Positions 49,832 to 58,929 of a stretch of 64,000 bases of DNA are shown here, piece after piece. Below the pieces are notes generated by a model that had not been told where the DNA came from, did not search any database, and was given only the letters and a program-made list of their open reading frames with translations. How positions within the stretch are numbered: position 1 is the first letter of the stretch; each line of letters opens with the position of its first letter. This DNA is from Deltaproteobacteria bacterium (lineage in GTDB: Bacteria; Desulfobacterota; Desulfarculia; Desulfarculales; Desulfarculaceae): assembly GCA_020444165.1 (NCBI GenBank), contig JAHLLK010000005.1, forward strand, positions 62,001 through 126,000, in the 5' to 3' direction. A program made the position numbers and the translations under genes.

Positions 49832-50015
49832 CAAACCAGCCGCAGGCTTGTTTGGGGATGAAGTTTTTTGGAGCAAGGGGGGGTGGGGTGCAACCCCGCG
49901 GGGTCCCCAGAAAAGCCGAGCTTTTCTGGGGTGCAAACCGCGGGGTCCCCAGAAAAGCCGAGCTTTTCTGGGGTGCAACCCCTTTTTGTTCACCAAAAGG
50001 GGTTGCACCCACATT
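49832..50015 (-). repeat. Family A hairpin repeat, copy A7, with a 42-bp tandem duplication
   Basis: Read on the minus strand, it follows the VIT/VWA stop: an AACCCCTTTTGGTGAAC core, then two 42-bp copies of a CCCCAGAAAAGC/GCTTTTCTGGGG hairpin unit (49896-49936 and 49938-49978 on +), then the C-rich linker, AAAAAACTTCAT and a final CAAACAAGCCTGCGG hairpin. It explains most of the 317-bp gap 49703-50019. Confidence 0.75.
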
Positions 50016-50019
50016 TCCC

Positions 50020-52425
50020 CTAATAGACCAAAAGGCAGGTGAGCCTGGCGGCCTGGCCGCCAGGCAGGGTGAAACTTTCCAAAGCTGCGGTGAGGGCGCG
50101 GACCAGGGCGCCCTGGTCTCCGGTCGGCTCCAGCACCCGGACCTCGGCCAGGGCGCCGTCAGCCGCGAAGCGGAGCGCCACCTTGACCTTGGCCGGCCAC
50201 ACCGCGCCGGGCTGCTGCCGGGCCAGGTGGCCGGGCAGGCTGGGCAGGTGACTGGTCAGGGCCGTGGTCACGGCGGCCGGGTCTTGGGGGCCCTCCAGCT
50301 CCAGGCTGGCCAGGCGGACCTGGCGGACCGGCGGGGGGGTGGGCTGGGGCCGGGCGGATTCGGTCTCTGGGGTCACCATGCGGGCCAGCATCTCGGGAAG
50401 CGCGGCCAGGGGCCGGCCGGGCGGCGGGGGGGGCGGGGCCGCGGCGCTGTACTTCATGAGGCCGCGGGCCGCGCCGGGCGCCATGCGGCCCACCGCGTTG
50501 TCGGACACGCCTTGGGGCAGGGGCAGAGGCTCTCGCACGGTTACGCTCTTCTTGCCGTCGGCCCGCACCACGGTGTCCACGGCCACGAAGGAGGTGAAGG
50601 GGCTCATGAGGCTGTACTTGAGGCCCAGCTCGATGATGGCCTGGCGGTTGTCCGACAGCCCCCGCCGGTCGGTGAGGTCGGCCAGGCGGGTGAGGCGGGC
50701 CCGGGCCCAGAGCTGGGCCAGGGCGGCGTTATCGGGCGAGACCAGGCTGGGGGATAGCGGCAGCTTGGCCGTGAAGGGACCGGCCGGTCCGTGGCCCCGC
50801 ACCACCAGGGCGCCCTGGGCCGGGCCGGTGTACTTGCCGAACAGGATCACCGGCCGCCGGCTGAACAGGTCAGGCAGGGCCGGGGGCTCCAGCTCCGTGG
50901 CTGGGAACCCCTGGGCTTCCACGGTCACCCCGGTGAGCACCGGGGCGCCGATGTAGTCCCGGAAGCGGGCGGCCCGGGCCTTGGCCTCCTGGGGTCGGGT
51001 GACCACGGCCGGCTCGCCCTGGCCGGCCTGGGCCAGGCCCTCGATGAGGTGGCGGTTCACCGCGCTGCCGATGCCGAAGACAAAGAGGTTGGCCCGGCCC
51101 AGGTTGCGGCTCACCAGCTCAAAGGCCTCCCGCTCCACGCTGACGTAACCATCGGTCAACAGCACCACCACCCGGCTCTTGTTCTCCTCCCGGGGCAAGT
51201 TCAGGGCCTGCTCCAGGGCCGGCAAAAGCTCGGTGCCGCCGCCGCCCCGCTCGCGCGCCAGCATCTCGCGGGCTCGCGCCAGGTTCTCGCGGTTGGCCGG
51301 CAGGGAGCGGGGCGAGAGCACCGCGCTGCCCCCGGCGAACAGCACCAGATTGAAGGAGTCCTGGGGGCCCAGGCCGGCGGCCAGTTGGCTCATCAGCTCC
51401 TGGCAGGTCTCCAGGGGGAAGCCGTGCATGGAGCCGGATACGTCCACCACGAAGATGTACTCCCGGGGAGTCACCTGGGCCGGGGTCACCCGCACCGGGG
51501 GCTCCAGCATCAGGAGGAAGAAGTTCTCCTCCTTACCCTGATAGAGCATGACCCCGCTCTGGACCTGGTCGCCGGCCAGGGTGTACTCCAGGATGAAGTC
51601 GCGGTTGGCGTGGGCCGCCGCTGGCGGCAGGCTGAGGTGGGCTTCCTGCCGGCCGCTGAACTCCACCTGCACCGGATGGGAGGGGGACTGGGCCTTGGCA
51701 ATGGGCAGGGGGGAGGCCAGCTTCAGCTGAAGCCCGAAGGTGTAGGGCGCGGGCTCGCCCTCGTGCAAATAGGGGTTGGCCACCCAGCGTTCGTCGGGTC
51801 CGGCCTGGGATTCCGGGGTGTTGGAGTAGCGGGGGCCCACCACCACCGGCAGCACGAAACGATAAACTCCCTCCTGGGGCCGGAGCAACTCGGTGTAGGT
51901 GAGGGACACGGTGATCTTGTCGCCGGGCAGGATGTTGGCCACGTTCATCTGGAACACGTTGGGGCGCTGTTGTTCCAGCAGGGAAGCGGTGCGGCCCTGG
52001 GCCTTGGCCTCCTCGTAGCGCCGGCGGGCGGCTTCCTTTTCCGCGATCTGGGCGGTGATCACCCGCTCACCCACGGTCATCTTCATGGCGTTCACCGCGG
52101 CCCGGGTGGAGGCCGGGAAGATGTACACCGCTTCCAGGGTGTGCTTGCCGTCGTTGCCGAACTCCTGCTCCAGGGTGACCCGGGCGATGACTCCGCTGAT
52201 CTCCACCGAGGCCCGGGTGCTCTTCAGGGGCAGGCGGTCGAGGCTCTCATCCCCGCCGGTCACCTGGAAATACGGCGACAGGCTGCGGTCGGCGTCCTCG
52301 CCACCCGGCAGGTCGGGGGAGGCGGCCCGGGCCGGCCCGGTGGGACCGCCCAGGGCCACTCCGACGGCCATGAAACAGTAAAGCAGGGGGGCGGCGGCCT
52401 TGGAACACAAGCTGGCGAGAGACAT
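50020..52425 (-). CDS. VIT and VWA domain secreted protein
   Basis: An 801-residue exported protein. A signal peptide (APLLYCFMAVGVALGGPTGPARA) is followed by a VIT domain (about 60-190; VEISGVIARVTLEQEFGND, QIAEKEAARRRYEEAKAQGR, LLEQQRPNVFQMNVANI). A VWA domain then has the metal site DVSGSMHGF (Asp328) and the late Thr/Asp strand VVLLTDGYV. The last 120 residues resemble a TonB/AgmX-like C-terminal half-repeat. VIT-VWA proteins act at the cell surface and bind ligands through a divalent metal. The ATG at 52425 has GGAGG six bases upstream. It is divergent from an ECF sigma factor gene, so that sigma factor may control it. Confidence 0.87.
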   Translation of the reverse strand: MSLASLCSKAAAPLLYCFMAVGVALGGPTGPARAASPDLPGGEDADRSLSPYFQVTGGDESLDRLPLKSTRASVEISGVIARVTLEQEFGNDGKHTLEAVYIFPASTRAAVNAMKMTVGERVITAQIAEKEAARRRYEEAKAQGRTASLLEQQRPNVFQMNVANILPGDKITVSLTYTELLRPQEGVYRFVLPVVVGPRYSNTPESQAGPDERWVANPYLHEGEPAPYTFGLQLKLASPLPIAKAQSPSHPVQVEFSGRQEAHLSLPPAAAHANRDFILEYTLAGDQVQSGVMLYQGKEENFFLLMLEPPVRVTPAQVTPREYIFVVDVSGSMHGFPLETCQELMSQLAAGLGPQDSFNLVLFAGGSAVLSPRSLPANRENLARAREMLARERGGGGTELLPALEQALNLPREENKSRVVVLLTDGYVSVEREAFELVSRNLGRANLFVFGIGSAVNRHLIEGLAQAGQGEPAVVTRPQEAKARAARFRDYIGAPVLTGVTVEAQGFPATELEPPALPDLFSRRPVILFGKYTGPAQGALVVRGHGPAGPFTAKLPLSPSLVSPDNAALAQLWARARLTRLADLTDRRGLSDNRQAIIELGLKYSLMSPFTSFVAVDTVVRADGKKSVTVREPLPLPQGVSDNAVGRMAPGAARGLMKYSAAAPPPPPPGRPLAALPEMLARMVTPETESARPQPTPPPVRQVRLASLELEGPQDPAAVTTALTSHLPSLPGHLARQQPGAVWPAKVKVALRFAADGALAEVRVLEPTGDQGALVRALTAALESFTLPGGQAARLTCLLVY

Positions 52426-52721
52426 TGTCAACCTCCGGCTGGGGATTTGGCTTCCTGGCCTGTTTGACGCAGCGAAGGGTGGCCTTCTTACAACCCCCCG
52501 CAGCCTCCCTTCCCGCCAGGGGCTGACTGGGTTATACTTGCACCGGACCGGCCGCCCGGCGGGTGGTTGTCGCCACCCGGCGGGGGCTCCCGCAAGACCC
52601 GGCCCGCGCCGCGCGGGCGGGGGCCGGGGTGCGTAGGGAGCGAAGGAGGCCAAGGCCACGGGGCTCTCCCCCGGCCCCGGCTCCCGGGCGGTCCGACGGT
52701 AACACTGGCAGGGGCGTTATC

Positions 52722-53357
52722 TTGACCGGCAAACCGGCAGGGGGGGAAAACACGGACCGTCAGCTCTTGGATAGCTGCCTGGCGGGCGATGCGACTTCCT
52801 GGCGGGAGTTTGTGGAGCGGTTCTCCGGAATCATCCACCACGCTATCCTGGCCACCCTGCGGCGCTACGGCGCGGAGGACGCCTCGGCCGACCGGGTGGC
52901 CGACCTGTACCAGCAAGCCTTCCTGGCCCTTTACGAAGACAATCAGCGACGGCTCCGCAGCTTCAAGGGGACCAATGGCTGCTCCCTGGCCACTTGGCTC
53001 CGGGTGCTGGTGTCCCGGCTGGTCATCGACGACCTGCGCAGGAGCCGGCCGCCCGACCTGCCGCTGGACGCCGATCCGCCCGGAGGCGAGGACGGCCCGC
53101 CGCCGTTGCAGGTCCCGGACCCGGGGCCGGGGGCCGAGAGCCTGACCGCCGCCCGGCAGACCGAAGCGTTTTTCCAGACCCAGATCGCCGGGCTGCCGGC
53201 CCGGGAGCGCTTGGCCCTGCAGCTGCGCTTCGAGCAGGGGCTCAGCGGGGAGGAGGCCGCCCGGGTGATGGGGGTGACCCGCAACAACCTGGACCAAATC
53301 GTTCATCGGGTAAAGTCGGGCTTGCGCAAAAAAGCAGAGGAACTGGGGTACCTATAA
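52722..53357 (+). CDS. ECF-type RNA polymerase sigma factor
   Basis: A 211-residue sigma-70 family factor of the extracytoplasmic group. Region 2 runs from about residue 30 to 100 (DLYQQAFLALYEDNQRRLRSF, ATWLRVLVSRLVIDDLRR). Region 4 is about 150-205 with a helix-turn-helix (GLSGEEAARVMGVTRNNLDQIVHRVKS, DLR-like GLRKK). The start is a TTG at 52722 with AGGGG upstream. Other starts would run into low-complexity leader. The downstream gene is a zinc-finger anti-sigma-like protein 128 bp on, the usual cognate pair. Confidence 0.82.
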   Translation: MTGKPAGGENTDRQLLDSCLAGDATSWREFVERFSGIIHHAILATLRRYGAEDASADRVADLYQQAFLALYEDNQRRLRSFKGTNGCSLATWLRVLVSRLVIDDLRRSRPPDLPLDADPPGGEDGPPPLQVPDPGPGAESLTAARQTEAFFQTQIAGLPARERLALQLRFEQGLSGEEAARVMGVTRNNLDQIVHRVKSGLRKKAEELGYL

Positions 53358-53485
53358 AAAAACCATTGCCCGGGGCACGCGGCCCCAGGCCAGGGCCGCT
53401 ATAAGAATTTCGGCAGGGATTCGTCAAGTTTGAGTTAGAAGCAGCCAAAAGGCCCCTACTCTCGGGAGGGCCGGCGGGAACAGAG

Positions 53486-55192
53486 ATGTCTGACCAGCAG
53501 GACCTGGAAATCATCATCAAGAGCGCAATCAGCCGGGAGGAAGGTTCCTCGCTCCCAGGGGTGGAGGCCTGCCCCTCCCCGGAGGCCCTGGCCGCCTATG
53601 TGGAGGGCCTGTGCCCGCCGGAGGAGGCGGCCCGTTTGGAGGAGCATGCCAGCCGCTGCCGGAGCTGCCGGGATATCCTGGCCGCGGTGCTGGGCTCCCC
53701 CGAGGCCGGCCGCGCCCCGGTGCCCCCGGACTGGCAGGCCGCGGCCGCGTCCCTGGCCTCGGCGGAGAATTCCGGCCTGCGGATGGCGGCCGGGGCCGCG
53801 CCCTTGGCCGCGCCCCCCGCGACCGCGCGTCCCAAGCCCCGGCGCCGCATGGCTTCCTGGTTGGCCTTGGCCGCGGTGGCGGTCCTGGCGGTCACGGTCA
53901 GCGTCTACATCTCCCGCCATCCCACCCCGCCGGGCGATCTGGCCTATGAGGGGCGGCCTGCCCTGGAAACTCCCGCGGCCCCGGCTCCCGCTCCGGCCGC
54001 TCCCGCGCCCCCCGCGGCCCCCGCCCCGGCGGCGGCCGCCAAGGCCGCCCCCAGCCAGAAGCCAGCCGCGGCCCCCGCGGCCAAGCCGCAAGCGGCGCCG
54101 CGCCAGAAAACCGCCGCCGCCCCGGCTCCCGGGCCGGCGGCCCAGGCCCACGCCCCCTTGCCGGAGGCCGCCCCGGTACGGACGCCGGCGGTCAAGGCGG
54201 CTCCGGCCCCGGCCTTGCCGCCGCCCCCCCAGGTGCTCCCGCCGGCCGCCCTCCCGGCCCCGGCGCCGGGCGCCTCCAGCTCGCAGAGATACCTCGCCCG
54301 GATGAGCCCCCCGCCCTCGCCGGCGGAAGAACCCGCTCCCGTGACCCGGGAGGAGCTGGCGGACCTGCGGCGGGAGGTGGGCACTTCGCCACCACCCCGG
54401 AGCGCGGGCAGCGGGCCGCCGGCCCGTTACCTGGCCGTCGCGCCGGCCGCCACCCCCTCTGCCGGCCGGCAGGAAACGGCCAAGGGGACCCGGCCGCCGG
54501 CTTTCGCCCCGCGGGCCGGGGCCGCCCCGCCCGCCCCGGCCGAGGCTCGCTCGGCGGCGCCCGCGCCCCAGCCCACGCTGCTCCCCCGAGAGCCGGAAAC
54601 CCGGGAACCGGCCGCGGCTCCCCCGCCGGAGCAGTCCAGCGGGCTTTCCAACCTGATGGGCGCCCTTTTCAAGGGTAAGGGCTACGCCACACCGGGTAGC
54701 AATGGGGGGCAGCAGTCTTTCATGCCCCAAACCTCCCCATCGCCGGGCGGATACGCCTCGTCCTTGGCGCCCGAAGCGCCTGCGGCGGCCCAGACCCCGG
54801 CTCCGGCCCCCTCCTGGGCGGCGAAGCAACCCGCCACCGCTCTCCCGGCTCGCCCAGGCGGACGCCCCTCCGCCCGCCTGGCCGTGGTCCAGGCCCTGGG
54901 CTGGGACCGGCAACAGGCGATCTCCCGGGTGGTGTTCCGGGTGCGGGGCAAACTGGTGGCCTGTCTGCCCCCGGACTGGCTGGCCGGCGTGACCGGGCGG
55001 CGGGAGCTGGAGGTGATGCTCACCTGGAGCACCTCCCAGGGCCTCCGCGGCTCACCCCGTTTGGCCGGGCAGGGGTGGATGCGCTGCCTGGAAGGGGAGT
55101 TGTCCTATCTGGACCTGCCGGCGCCCAGCCAGGACCAGGGCCGCCTGCGCCTGGTTTTCCTGCGGCGGGGGTATTACCCCGGCGCCAAGTGA
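53486..55192 (+). CDS. Anti-sigma-like membrane protein with zinc finger
   Basis: A 568-residue protein. The cytosolic N-terminus (about 28-70) has the zf-HC2 HxxxCxxC motif (EEHASRCRSCRDIL), the anti-sigma zinc-finger fold. A membrane helix is near 124-145 (WLALAAVAVLAVTVSVYI). Then comes a very long Pro/Ala-rich stretch (about 155-450) of low complexity, which would span the periplasm. The last 115 residues form a compact domain (VVFRVRGKLVACLPPDWLAG, LEVMLTWSTSQG) that I cannot name. It probably holds the ECF factor at the membrane and senses an envelope signal through its far end. The repeat-rich GC content makes exact length less certain. Confidence 0.75.
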   Translation: MSDQQDLEIIIKSAISREEGSSLPGVEACPSPEALAAYVEGLCPPEEAARLEEHASRCRSCRDILAAVLGSPEAGRAPVPPDWQAAAASLASAENSGLRMAAGAAPLAAPPATARPKPRRRMASWLALAAVAVLAVTVSVYISRHPTPPGDLAYEGRPALETPAAPAPAPAAPAPPAAPAPAAAAKAAPSQKPAAAPAAKPQAAPRQKTAAAPAPGPAAQAHAPLPEAAPVRTPAVKAAPAPALPPPPQVLPPAALPAPAPGASSSQRYLARMSPPPSPAEEPAPVTREELADLRREVGTSPPPRSAGSGPPARYLAVAPAATPSAGRQETAKGTRPPAFAPRAGAAPPAPAEARSAAPAPQPTLLPREPETREPAAAPPPEQSSGLSNLMGALFKGKGYATPGSNGGQQSFMPQTSPSPGGYASSLAPEAPAAAQTPAPAPSWAAKQPATALPARPGGRPSARLAVVQALGWDRQQAISRVVFRVRGKLVACLPPDWLAGVTGRRELEVMLTWSTSQGLRGSPRLAGQGWMRCLEGELSYLDLPAPSQDQGRLRLVFLRRGYYPGAK

Positions 55193-55249
55193 CATCCCCT
55201 TCCTGCCTGCCCGACGGCTTGTCCTCTAAAACGGAGGAAATTCAGAGCT

Positions 55250-56149
55250 ATGGAAACGCGCCTTTGCACGCGGCCACCAGCGGGGCAGGGCCGCCGGGCT
55301 CTGGGCCAGCCCCCGGCTGCGGCCAAGGCCGCGGCCACCGGGCGCCAGCTCCGGCGGCGGTGGAGCACGGCCGTCCTGGGGTTGGCCGTGGCCCTGGGGG
55401 CGGCCTTGGCCGCCGCGGAGCCCGGGGCGGGGGACACGCCAGGGGCGGCCTCCCCGGGTCTGCCGGTCATCACCAATCATCTCGGCATGAACTTCGTCCG
55501 GCTCCCGGCGGGCAGCTTTGCCATGGGGAGCCACCGGGGCCCGGCCGAGGAGCGGCCGGTGCACCAGGTGACCATCCGCCGAGCCTTCTATTTGCAAACC
55601 ACCGAGGTGACCCAGGGGCAGTGGAAGGCGCTCCTGGGCCACAACCCCAGCGACTTTCGAAATTGTGGGGACGATTGCCCGGTGGAGCAGGTGAGTTGGT
55701 TGGAGGCGCAGGAATTCATCCGCCGCTTGAATCTGGCGGAGGGTACGGACAAGTACCGTTTGCCCACCGAGGCGGAGTGGGAGTATGCGGCGCGGGCGGG
55801 GAGCCCGGGGGATTATTGCTTTGGCGACGCCGTGGCCCGGCTGGGGGATTACGCCTGGTACCAGGCCAACTCCCAGGGCCGGACCCAGCGAGTGGCGAGC
55901 AAGAAGCCCAATGCCTGGGGCCTTTACGATCTGCACGGCAACGTGGGGGAGTGGGTGGCGGATTGGGCCGGAGCCTACCCCGCCGGACCGGTCAGCGATC
56001 CCCAGGGACCGGGCCGAGGCTCCGATCGGGTGCTGCGCGGGGGGGCTTGGAACGACGACGTCGCCAGTCAGCGCGCGGCGGACCGCCTCTGGCTGCCGCC
56101 TACCCTGCACTATTACTCCGTGGGCTTCCGCCTGGTGCGGGAAGAATAA
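55250..56149 (+). CDS. SUMF1/FGE-fold secreted protein
   Basis: A 299-residue formylglycine-generating-enzyme-like protein. After an N-terminal hydrophobic segment (VLGLAVALGAALAAAEPGAG) the fold runs from about 75 to the end: GMNFVRLPAGSFAMGS, FYLQTTEVTQGQWKALLG, YRLPTEAEWEYAARAG, LHGNVGEWVADW and RVLRGGAW. The Cys pair needed for true formylglycine formation is not in the usual C-terminal place; the visible pair is CGDDC near 140. It is probably a binding or other SUMF1-fold protein, not an active FGE, and no sulfatase gene is in the window. It is encoded 57 bp after the anti-sigma gene, so likely part of the ECF-controlled set. Confidence 0.82.
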   Translation: METRLCTRPPAGQGRRALGQPPAAAKAAATGRQLRRRWSTAVLGLAVALGAALAAAEPGAGDTPGAASPGLPVITNHLGMNFVRLPAGSFAMGSHRGPAEERPVHQVTIRRAFYLQTTEVTQGQWKALLGHNPSDFRNCGDDCPVEQVSWLEAQEFIRRLNLAEGTDKYRLPTEAEWEYAARAGSPGDYCFGDAVARLGDYAWYQANSQGRTQRVASKKPNAWGLYDLHGNVGEWVADWAGAYPAGPVSDPQGPGRGSDRVLRGGAWNDDVASQRAADRLWLPPTLHYYSVGFRLVREE

Positions 56150-56425
56150 GCCGGGGAACTGCGCGCCGTTCCCTTTGGTCCGGGCGCGGTCGCGTATTCG
56201 CCGGGGGGCAGCGCCGCCTGCCCGGGATAAGGATTCGGCCGGGCTGGAGCTGGCGTGCGACGGGGGGCGCAGAAAAGAACACCGCGCCTCCCGGCCCGGC
56301 CGGGGACGCGGTGAAATTTTCCCGGGCTTTTCCGGCGGTCGCCGGACTGCGGCCCTCCCTCAGCGGCCCAGCGACGCGCTACGCGTCGGGCCAGGGGCCT
56401 AGGAAACCCGCCCCGGGGACCGGAA

Positions 56426-56638
56426 TCAGATGTGGTAAGAGGCGACCACGCTTTTGCCGGAAGCCTCCACCGGGGCCATGTTGCCCCGGGGGATCTTCAG
56501 CGAAACCTCGGCGGCTTCGGCCAGCACATAGCGCTCCAAAGCCTGCACATTGGCCCGCTCGATGATCTGATCCACCACCGGTCCGGGAACGAAAAACTTG
56601 TAGATGGGCGTAACGCCTAGAATTTTCAACGGTGGCAT
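56426..56638 (-). CDS. Small hypothetical protein
   Basis: A 70-residue protein with a good AAGGAGG ribosome site before its ATG. It has no signal or membrane segment and begins MPPLKILGVTPIYKFFVPGP, then a helix (VVDQIIERANVQALERYVLAEAA) and a final strand. I do not recognise it. The translation signal and even codon use suggest a real gene. It stands alone between a 276-bp gap with nothing clear (56150-56425) and a family B repeat. Confidence 0.55.
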   Translation of the reverse strand: MPPLKILGVTPIYKFFVPGPVVDQIIERANVQALERYVLAEAAEVSLKIPRGNMAPVEASGKSVVASYHI

Positions 56639-56773
56639 GGAGCCCTCCTTGCTTCGCGGATTACGCCCCTCTCAGACGGCATCTCAAGCTTAGCAAATTT
56701 TTGCGCGTCCGGCAAACCCCTTAATGCCGGCCACGGTCAGGCGGCCCGGTCGCCGCCGGGCCGCCGCCAACTC

Positions 56774-57023
56774 GAGGCCATTGCATGGTGAAACACATAA
56801 AACGTGTTGATATTATGTTAAAAATGGCTGTGAAACATGATTACGGCAGGCAATGGCCTATGCGGGCCAAGGATGGCCCGCCAAATTGCAAGCTTCAAAA
56901 AGCTTGCAATTTGTGAGGGTTGGCAAAACCCGGGCCCCCGGCAAGCTCTGCTTGCTGGGGTGGAGTCAGGTTTTTGCCAACCCGACATTGCACGGGGCAG
57001 GACGCCCCGTGCAATGCTCTCAA
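56774..57023 (+). repeat. Family B hairpin-string repeat B3, left arm of a 250-bp inverted repeat
   Basis: Nearly identical (about 95% by eye) to the reverse complement of 62252-62501. Hairpins in order: GCGGGCC-AAGGAT-GGCCCGC (56862-56881), AAATTGCAAGCTT/AAGCTTGCAATTT (56883-56912), TTGGCAAAA.../...TTTTGCCAA (56920-56980), and ATTGCACGGGGC-AGGAC-GCCCCGTGCAAT (56987-57015). An AT-rich leader with a TTGATAT dyad precedes them. Confidence 0.9.
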
Positions 57024-57035
57024 CTCAGCTTAGGC

Positions 57036-58001
57036 TCAAGCCACCACCCACACGGCCAGGCCCCGGGCCAGTTGCAGGACCTTGTGGCTCACCCGGCCCA
57101 GGGGGAAGTCGCTCACGTTGGACAGCCCCCGGCGTCCCACCACGATGGTGCCAAAGCCGCCTTGCCGGGCCCGATCCACGATGGCTTGGGCCCGGGAGTG
57201 CACGCCGCTGGCGACCTCCGCGGTGATGCTCTGGGGGGGCAGGCCGGCCTTTTCCAAAATCTGGCGGGCCTTGGCAAAGGACTCGGTGATCTCCGTTTCG
57301 TCCTTCTTGGCCTCCTCCTCCACCTCCTCCAGCCAAATGCTGAGGTCGGCCGGCGCCAGGAACTCGCCCGGCTCGCCCATGAGCACCCCGTCGCCCCGCC
57401 GGGCGTGGAACAAGGTTACCTTGTGGTCCTTGCCCTCCAGGAAATGGGCCAGGTACTCCACCGCCTTGAGCGCGCTGAGGCTGGAGTCCATGGCCACCAG
57501 GATGTTCCCCTCCGGCGAAGCCTGGCGCCCCACCACCCACAGGGGCACGCCGGTGAGCCGGTTGATGAGCTTGTAACACACGCTGCCCATGGCCAGCTCG
57601 GCCAGGGCGGTGCGGCCCCGCCGGCCCACCACCACGGTGTAATAGCCCTTCAGCGCCTCGTTCACGATGTCCCGGGCGATGCCGGTCTTGCGGGTCTGCA
57701 TCTTGATGGTCACCGCCTCGGGCGCGAAACCCTTGGCCTCGAAGACCCCTCGGGTTTCCTCCAGGAAGTTCTCCAGGCTCTGCTCCTGCTGGCGGGCCCA
57801 GGCCTTGACCCCGGAAAGCTTGTGATGGAACGAGGGGTCCCGCTCGATGTCCCAGAAGCTTTCGGGCACGGGATCGGAGATGGCCAACAGCACCAGCTCC
57901 ACCTCCGCGGGGTTGAGCATGGTGGAGACATAGGCCACCGTATCCCCGGCGGCCTGGGAACCGTCCACGGGCAGGAGGAACTTGTAGATGCGCTTTTCCA
58001 T
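57036..58001 (-). CDS. Tandem universal stress protein (two Usp domains)
   Basis: A 321-residue double-Usp protein. Domain 1 (about 5-155) starts IYKFLLPVDGSQAAGDTVAY and has the nucleotide motif VVGRRGRTALAELAMGSV. Domain 2 (about 165-321) starts NILVAMDSSLSALKAVEYL and has VVGRRGLSNVSDFPLGRVSHKV. Both keep the G-2x-G-9x-G pattern in reasonable form. It is cytosolic. Gene order suggests a stress set with the receiver gene upstream (68 bp away, same strand) inside a segment bracketed by inverted repeats. Confidence 0.9.
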   Translation of the reverse strand: MEKRIYKFLLPVDGSQAAGDTVAYVSTMLNPAEVELVLLAISDPVPESFWDIERDPSFHHKLSGVKAWARQQEQSLENFLEETRGVFEAKGFAPEAVTIKMQTRKTGIARDIVNEALKGYYTVVVGRRGRTALAELAMGSVCYKLINRLTGVPLWVVGRQASPEGNILVAMDSSLSALKAVEYLAHFLEGKDHKVTLFHARRGDGVLMGEPGEFLAPADLSIWLEEVEEEAKKDETEITESFAKARQILEKAGLPPQSITAEVASGVHSRAQAIVDRARQGGFGTIVVGRRGLSNVSDFPLGRVSHKVLQLARGLAVWVVA

Positions 58002-58068
58002 GGCTCTATCTCCCGGGGCGGCGGAGCGGCCGTCCCCTTGGCTGGGGCCGGAGTAACCGGCGTTTAGC

Positions 58069-58608
58069 TCATTCCCAAAAAGGCGAACGGTCCGGGGCGC
58101 CCGGCTCCGTGGCCGCGGCGGAGGCCGTGGGCGAGAGGGCCGCCTGGATGCTTTGCCACAGACGGGCGCCGCTCACCGGCTTTTCCAGATAGGCCACCGC
58201 ACCCAAGAGCCGGCCTTCCTTTTCCAACTGCTCCGAGCCGCCACCGGTGAGGATGATCACCGGCAGGTCCGGGCTGAGCCGGCGGCAGAGCCGCAGCACC
58301 TCCAACCCGTCCAGGTCGTGCAGATGCAAATCCAGGACGGCAACTTGCACGGCTTCCTTGCGGAGCGCCCGAAGCGCCGCCTCGCCGCTGTGCAAGGCGG
58401 TCACCTGGCAACCGTAGCGGCCCAAGCGCTTGGCCAAGACCCGGAGGCAATCCGGTTCGTCGTCCACCACCAAAACCCTGATGGGCTCCGCCGCGGGCGC
58501 GGGGTTCTGTTCGCAGGGTAGCGAGGTCGGCCCATAGCCGCCACCGTGGGCGCCTCCCCAGGAATCATCTTTCAAGAACAAGCCGCTGGGCCCAAAATGC
58601 GCTTCCAT
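58069..58608 (-). CDS. Receiver-domain response regulator
   Basis: A 179-residue single-receiver protein with a 40-residue unstructured N-terminal extension. The receiver (about 44-160) has VVDDEPD, phospho-acceptor Asp93 in VAVLDLHLHD, the ILTGGG switch and YLEKPVS with Lys. There is no output domain, and a short Ala-rich tail follows. The ATG at 58608 has GAGG eight bases upstream. It is divergent from a NarL-type kinase/regulator pair 712 bp away. It may be a phosphate sink or take signals from the same kinase class. Confidence 0.83.
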   Translation of the reverse strand: MEAHFGPSGLFLKDDSWGGAHGGGYGPTSLPCEQNPAPAAEPIRVLVVDDEPDCLRVLAKRLGRYGCQVTALHSGEAALRALRKEAVQVAVLDLHLHDLDGLEVLRLCRRLSPDLPVIILTGGGSEQLEKEGRLLGAVAYLEKPVSGARLWQSIQAALSPTASAAATEPGAPDRSPFWE

Positions 58609-58929
58609 GTACTTCACCTCGTGGCCTGGGCTGACCGCCCGCCGGCGCCGGGGCTGCGGGGGCATTCGCCGGTACGCTCTCACTGCCGGCCAGCGCGCCG
58701 ACCGGTATGGTTCTAGACTAACCCCCCGGGGCTCCAGGAGAAATGAATTGCAACCCCTAATCCGGGTGCGGAGAATCCTCAATCGGCCGGCGGGCTACCC
58801 GCCGGGGCCTGGGGGGCAGGAGCTTACTCCCGGCCGCGGCGCGGGAGGTGAAGAGGCCCCGGCGGGGGCGGCAAGGGGAGCCGCGGCCCGCAACCGGGTT
58901 TGGGGCCTTCCCGGGCCGGGCGGGGCGCT

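Noticed and set aside
49703..50014. N-terminal extension of the radical SAM protein
   Set aside because: The extension translates a family A repeat with duplicated segments. The ATG at 49702 has AGGAGG and is close to the cluster motif as expected.
55250..56149. True formylglycine-generating enzyme
   Set aside because: The C-terminal Cys pair needed for activity is not seen and no sulfatase is nearby. Only the fold is supported.
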